From Ceratopteris richardii (lineage: Eukaryota; Streptophyta; Polypodiopsida; Polypodiales; Pteridaceae): 64,000 nt of DNA. Shown here piece by piece: positions 62,554 to 64,000 of the stretch. The stretch spans positions 80,788,355 through 80,852,354 of the forward strand of contig CM035406.1 in NCBI GenBank assembly GCA_020310875.1. The letters run 5' to 3'. Both the position numbers and the translations under genes were made by a program. The stretch's first letter is position 1, and every line of letters starts with the position of its first letter. The notes below the pieces were generated by a model. It did not search any database, was not told the origin of the DNA, and saw only the letters and a list, made by a program, of their open reading frames with translations.

Positions 62554-63344
62554 ATTTTTTATTATATTTATTTTTATTTTATTTTCTTATATTTTTTTTA
62601 TTTACTTTATTTTTTATTTTATTTTATTTTTATAATTTATTTTTTTTTTCTTTTTTCTGACTGAGCGTGAAAAAAAAAATTATATATATTATTATTATTA
62701 TTACATATTTTTTTTACTTTTTATGGCTCAAAGCTTTTGGCTCTGGATTGTGCCTCGGTTGGCCGTTTTTTACAAAAATGGAGTCATTTTCATGTTTTTG
62801 GAACCTCTAGACTCAGTTTTTGACTTTATTTTTCCAGATTAACACATTTTCTATGAGTTTTGGTCAAACCCTCAAGTTTTGAGCACATTTATCACATGTT
62901 TTTATTTCTCTACATTGTCCACATGGTATATTCTCACCTCATCTTACATTTGGTTTTTCTATTTCCCATATGTACCCTCTGTGGCCCTCCAGTTTCATCA
63001 TTTTAACCCCCTCCAGACCCCTGATTCGTATTCCCAATCCCTCCCTTTATACAATCTGCCCACCCACATCATCACCCCTCCCTGCCCCATCCATCTCCGC
63101 ACCCTCAGCCCTCCCTTCCCATTCCTTTCTACCCTCCCATTGCCATCCTTTTTGCTTTTCCATAAAAACATCCCACTTCTGGTTCTTTTCTGGTGCTTGT
63201 TCTGGTGGAATTGGTTGTTGCTCAGATGTCCTCTTCCAATTTTTGCAGCTCCATTATCATGGTGTCTTATATGCTCAGCGTTTTGGCTATAGCTCTCCGA
63301 GACGGAGAGCACATTAGGTGGTGGGCAATTGTTGAGCCCATCAA

Positions 63345-63540
63345 AGTCATGTTGGTCAAAGTCAACTACAATCAAAGTCAAAAGATCAAAGCAACTAGTC
63401 AAAGTCAACAACGTCAAGGTCAAAGTCAACAAGGTCAAGGTCAAAGTCAACAAGGTCAAGGTCAAAGTCAACAAGGTCAAGGTCAAAGTCAAGGTCAAGG
63501 TCAAAGTCAACAAGGTCAAAGTCAAAGTGCTAAAATGCAG
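63345..63540. repeat. GTCAA(G/A) tandem array
   Basis: About 22 GTCAA units in 195 bases, best seen as GGTCAAGGTCAAAGTCAACAA units of about 21 bases repeated from 63414 to 63525. Read on the minus strand, GGTCAA is TTGACC, the WRKY W-box core. Confidence 0.92.
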
Positions 63541-63819
63541 GTGTCAAAGTGCACAGGTAGTGCACAATTAATTGTCCACAAAGGGTAAATTGGAGAAAGT
63601 GAGTTGCAGGTTGCAGAGGTATTTTCTCTAAATTCCCTAAGGTTCAAAGTGTGTTTTAAAGTGTTTTGGAAGGTTCAGGTGAACCCCCCCTTAGGTGCAA
63701 AAGTGAAGACTTAAAAGGAAATGTGAAGGTATGTGAAGCGGCAATGTACGCACAGGTGAAAGTATGGCCCCTCCCATTAAAATTTTGGGTTTTAGTCTAA
63801 AGTCACTACAGGACAAAAC

Positions 63820-64000
63820 TGTGAGTCGTTGGCTACCACTTGTGAATACAATCTTGGGACATCAAAGTGAGCACCAACATACCATTGTAGTTAGGAGCGC
63901 ACGTGATCGACACACTCAAATCAAGGCAAGGTCTATTCTTGGACCAATCTTAGAGTAAGCAAGAGAGGCATAGTCTAAGTGAAGCAAGAGAGAGAAGTGC
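63820..64000 (+). repeat. 3' LTR of element E, start only
   Basis: From GTGAGTCGTTGGCTACCACT onward it matches, in opposite sense, 55660-55845 (TCGTTAGCTACCACTTGTGA there). The window ends inside it. The exact first base is uncertain because no clear purine tract precedes it. Confidence 0.75.

Larger units (their letters stand above)
61966..63819 (+). other. 3' untranslated region of element E
   Basis: About 1.85 kb between integrase and the 3' LTR. It is AT-rich (62150-62700), with a poly-C block at 62462-62553, a pyrimidine-rich part (62990-63200) and a GTCAA repeat array at 63345-63540. No ORF3-like gene is present. Confidence 0.7.
55868..64000 (+). mobile_element. Ty3/gypsy element E (Tat-like), 3' end outside the window
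   Basis: Truncated 5' LTR, primer site, gag, protease, RT, RNase H and integrase in order, a 1.85-kb untranslated tail, then the start of the 3' LTR at about 63820. Gag-pol is a single frame broken by TAG (57299), TAG (57548), a one-base deletion (about 60470) and TGA (60541). No chromodomain follows integrase. It differs from the 17-kb element in primer site, protease motif and lack of ORF3. Confidence 0.9.

Noticed and set aside
62320-62555. Glycine-rich minus-strand proteins
   Set aside because: Direct translation of the poly-C tract.
63193-63588. QGQGQSQ and KVKVNKV proteins
   Set aside because: Translations of the GTCAA minisatellite within a retroelement tail.

Overview
The window is plant nuclear DNA from a repeat-rich genome. 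It holds one recognisable host gene, a split ARM/TPR-type gene (35326-41966, three inferred exons). Most of the rest is LTR retrotransposons of the plant Ty3/gypsy (Tat/Athila-like, no chromodomain) and Ty1/copia types, plus tRNA-derived SINEs and a 5S-rRNA-like fragment. The host protein resembles its angiosperm relatives only moderately, so a non-angiosperm land plant such as a fern is possible; that is inference. No rRNA operon, CRISPR array, prokaryotic gene or complete tRNA gene was seen.

Layout. 1-2433: copia gag remnant (minus strand), 5S-like fragment, and a partial LTR of the family seen whole at 27250-29607. 2434-19790: a complete 17.36-kb plus-strand gypsy element with 638-bp LTRs (6 differences), a perfect GTAAC target duplication, a tRNA-Asp-type primer site, a long leader with a CCATCGCGAT array, gag, pol, and a 1501-codon third ORF that runs through the polypurine tract into the 3' LTR. 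Its pol carries two retropepsin-like domains (one before RT, one after integrase) and two tandem integrase zinc-binding modules. 19791-26328: an old gypsy gag remnant interrupted by a decayed minus-strand copia element. 27250-29607: a gag-only non-autonomous LTR element (TR-GAG type). 29608-35325: SINEs and local duplications. 35326-41966: the host gene, whose second intron contains a truncated copia copy. 45016-50074: a third copia copy of the same family. 51175-54760: a hAT-like scrap and a decayed minus-strand gypsy element. 55028-64000: two gypsy LTRs in inverted orientation, then a nearly complete plus-strand gypsy element whose 3' LTR leaves the window.

How the parts relate. The copia copies (20902, 39056, 45016) are one family and all are dead (stops, deletions, internal tandem duplications). 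The gag-only element would need proteins from another element. The 17-kb element is the youngest and most complete: within it only one +1 frameshift in gag and one amber codon in RT interrupt otherwise open frames. Its unusual domain order (gag, PR1, RT, RNase H, two zinc modules, integrase core, PR2, then ORF3) is the strongest candidate here for an undescribed system.
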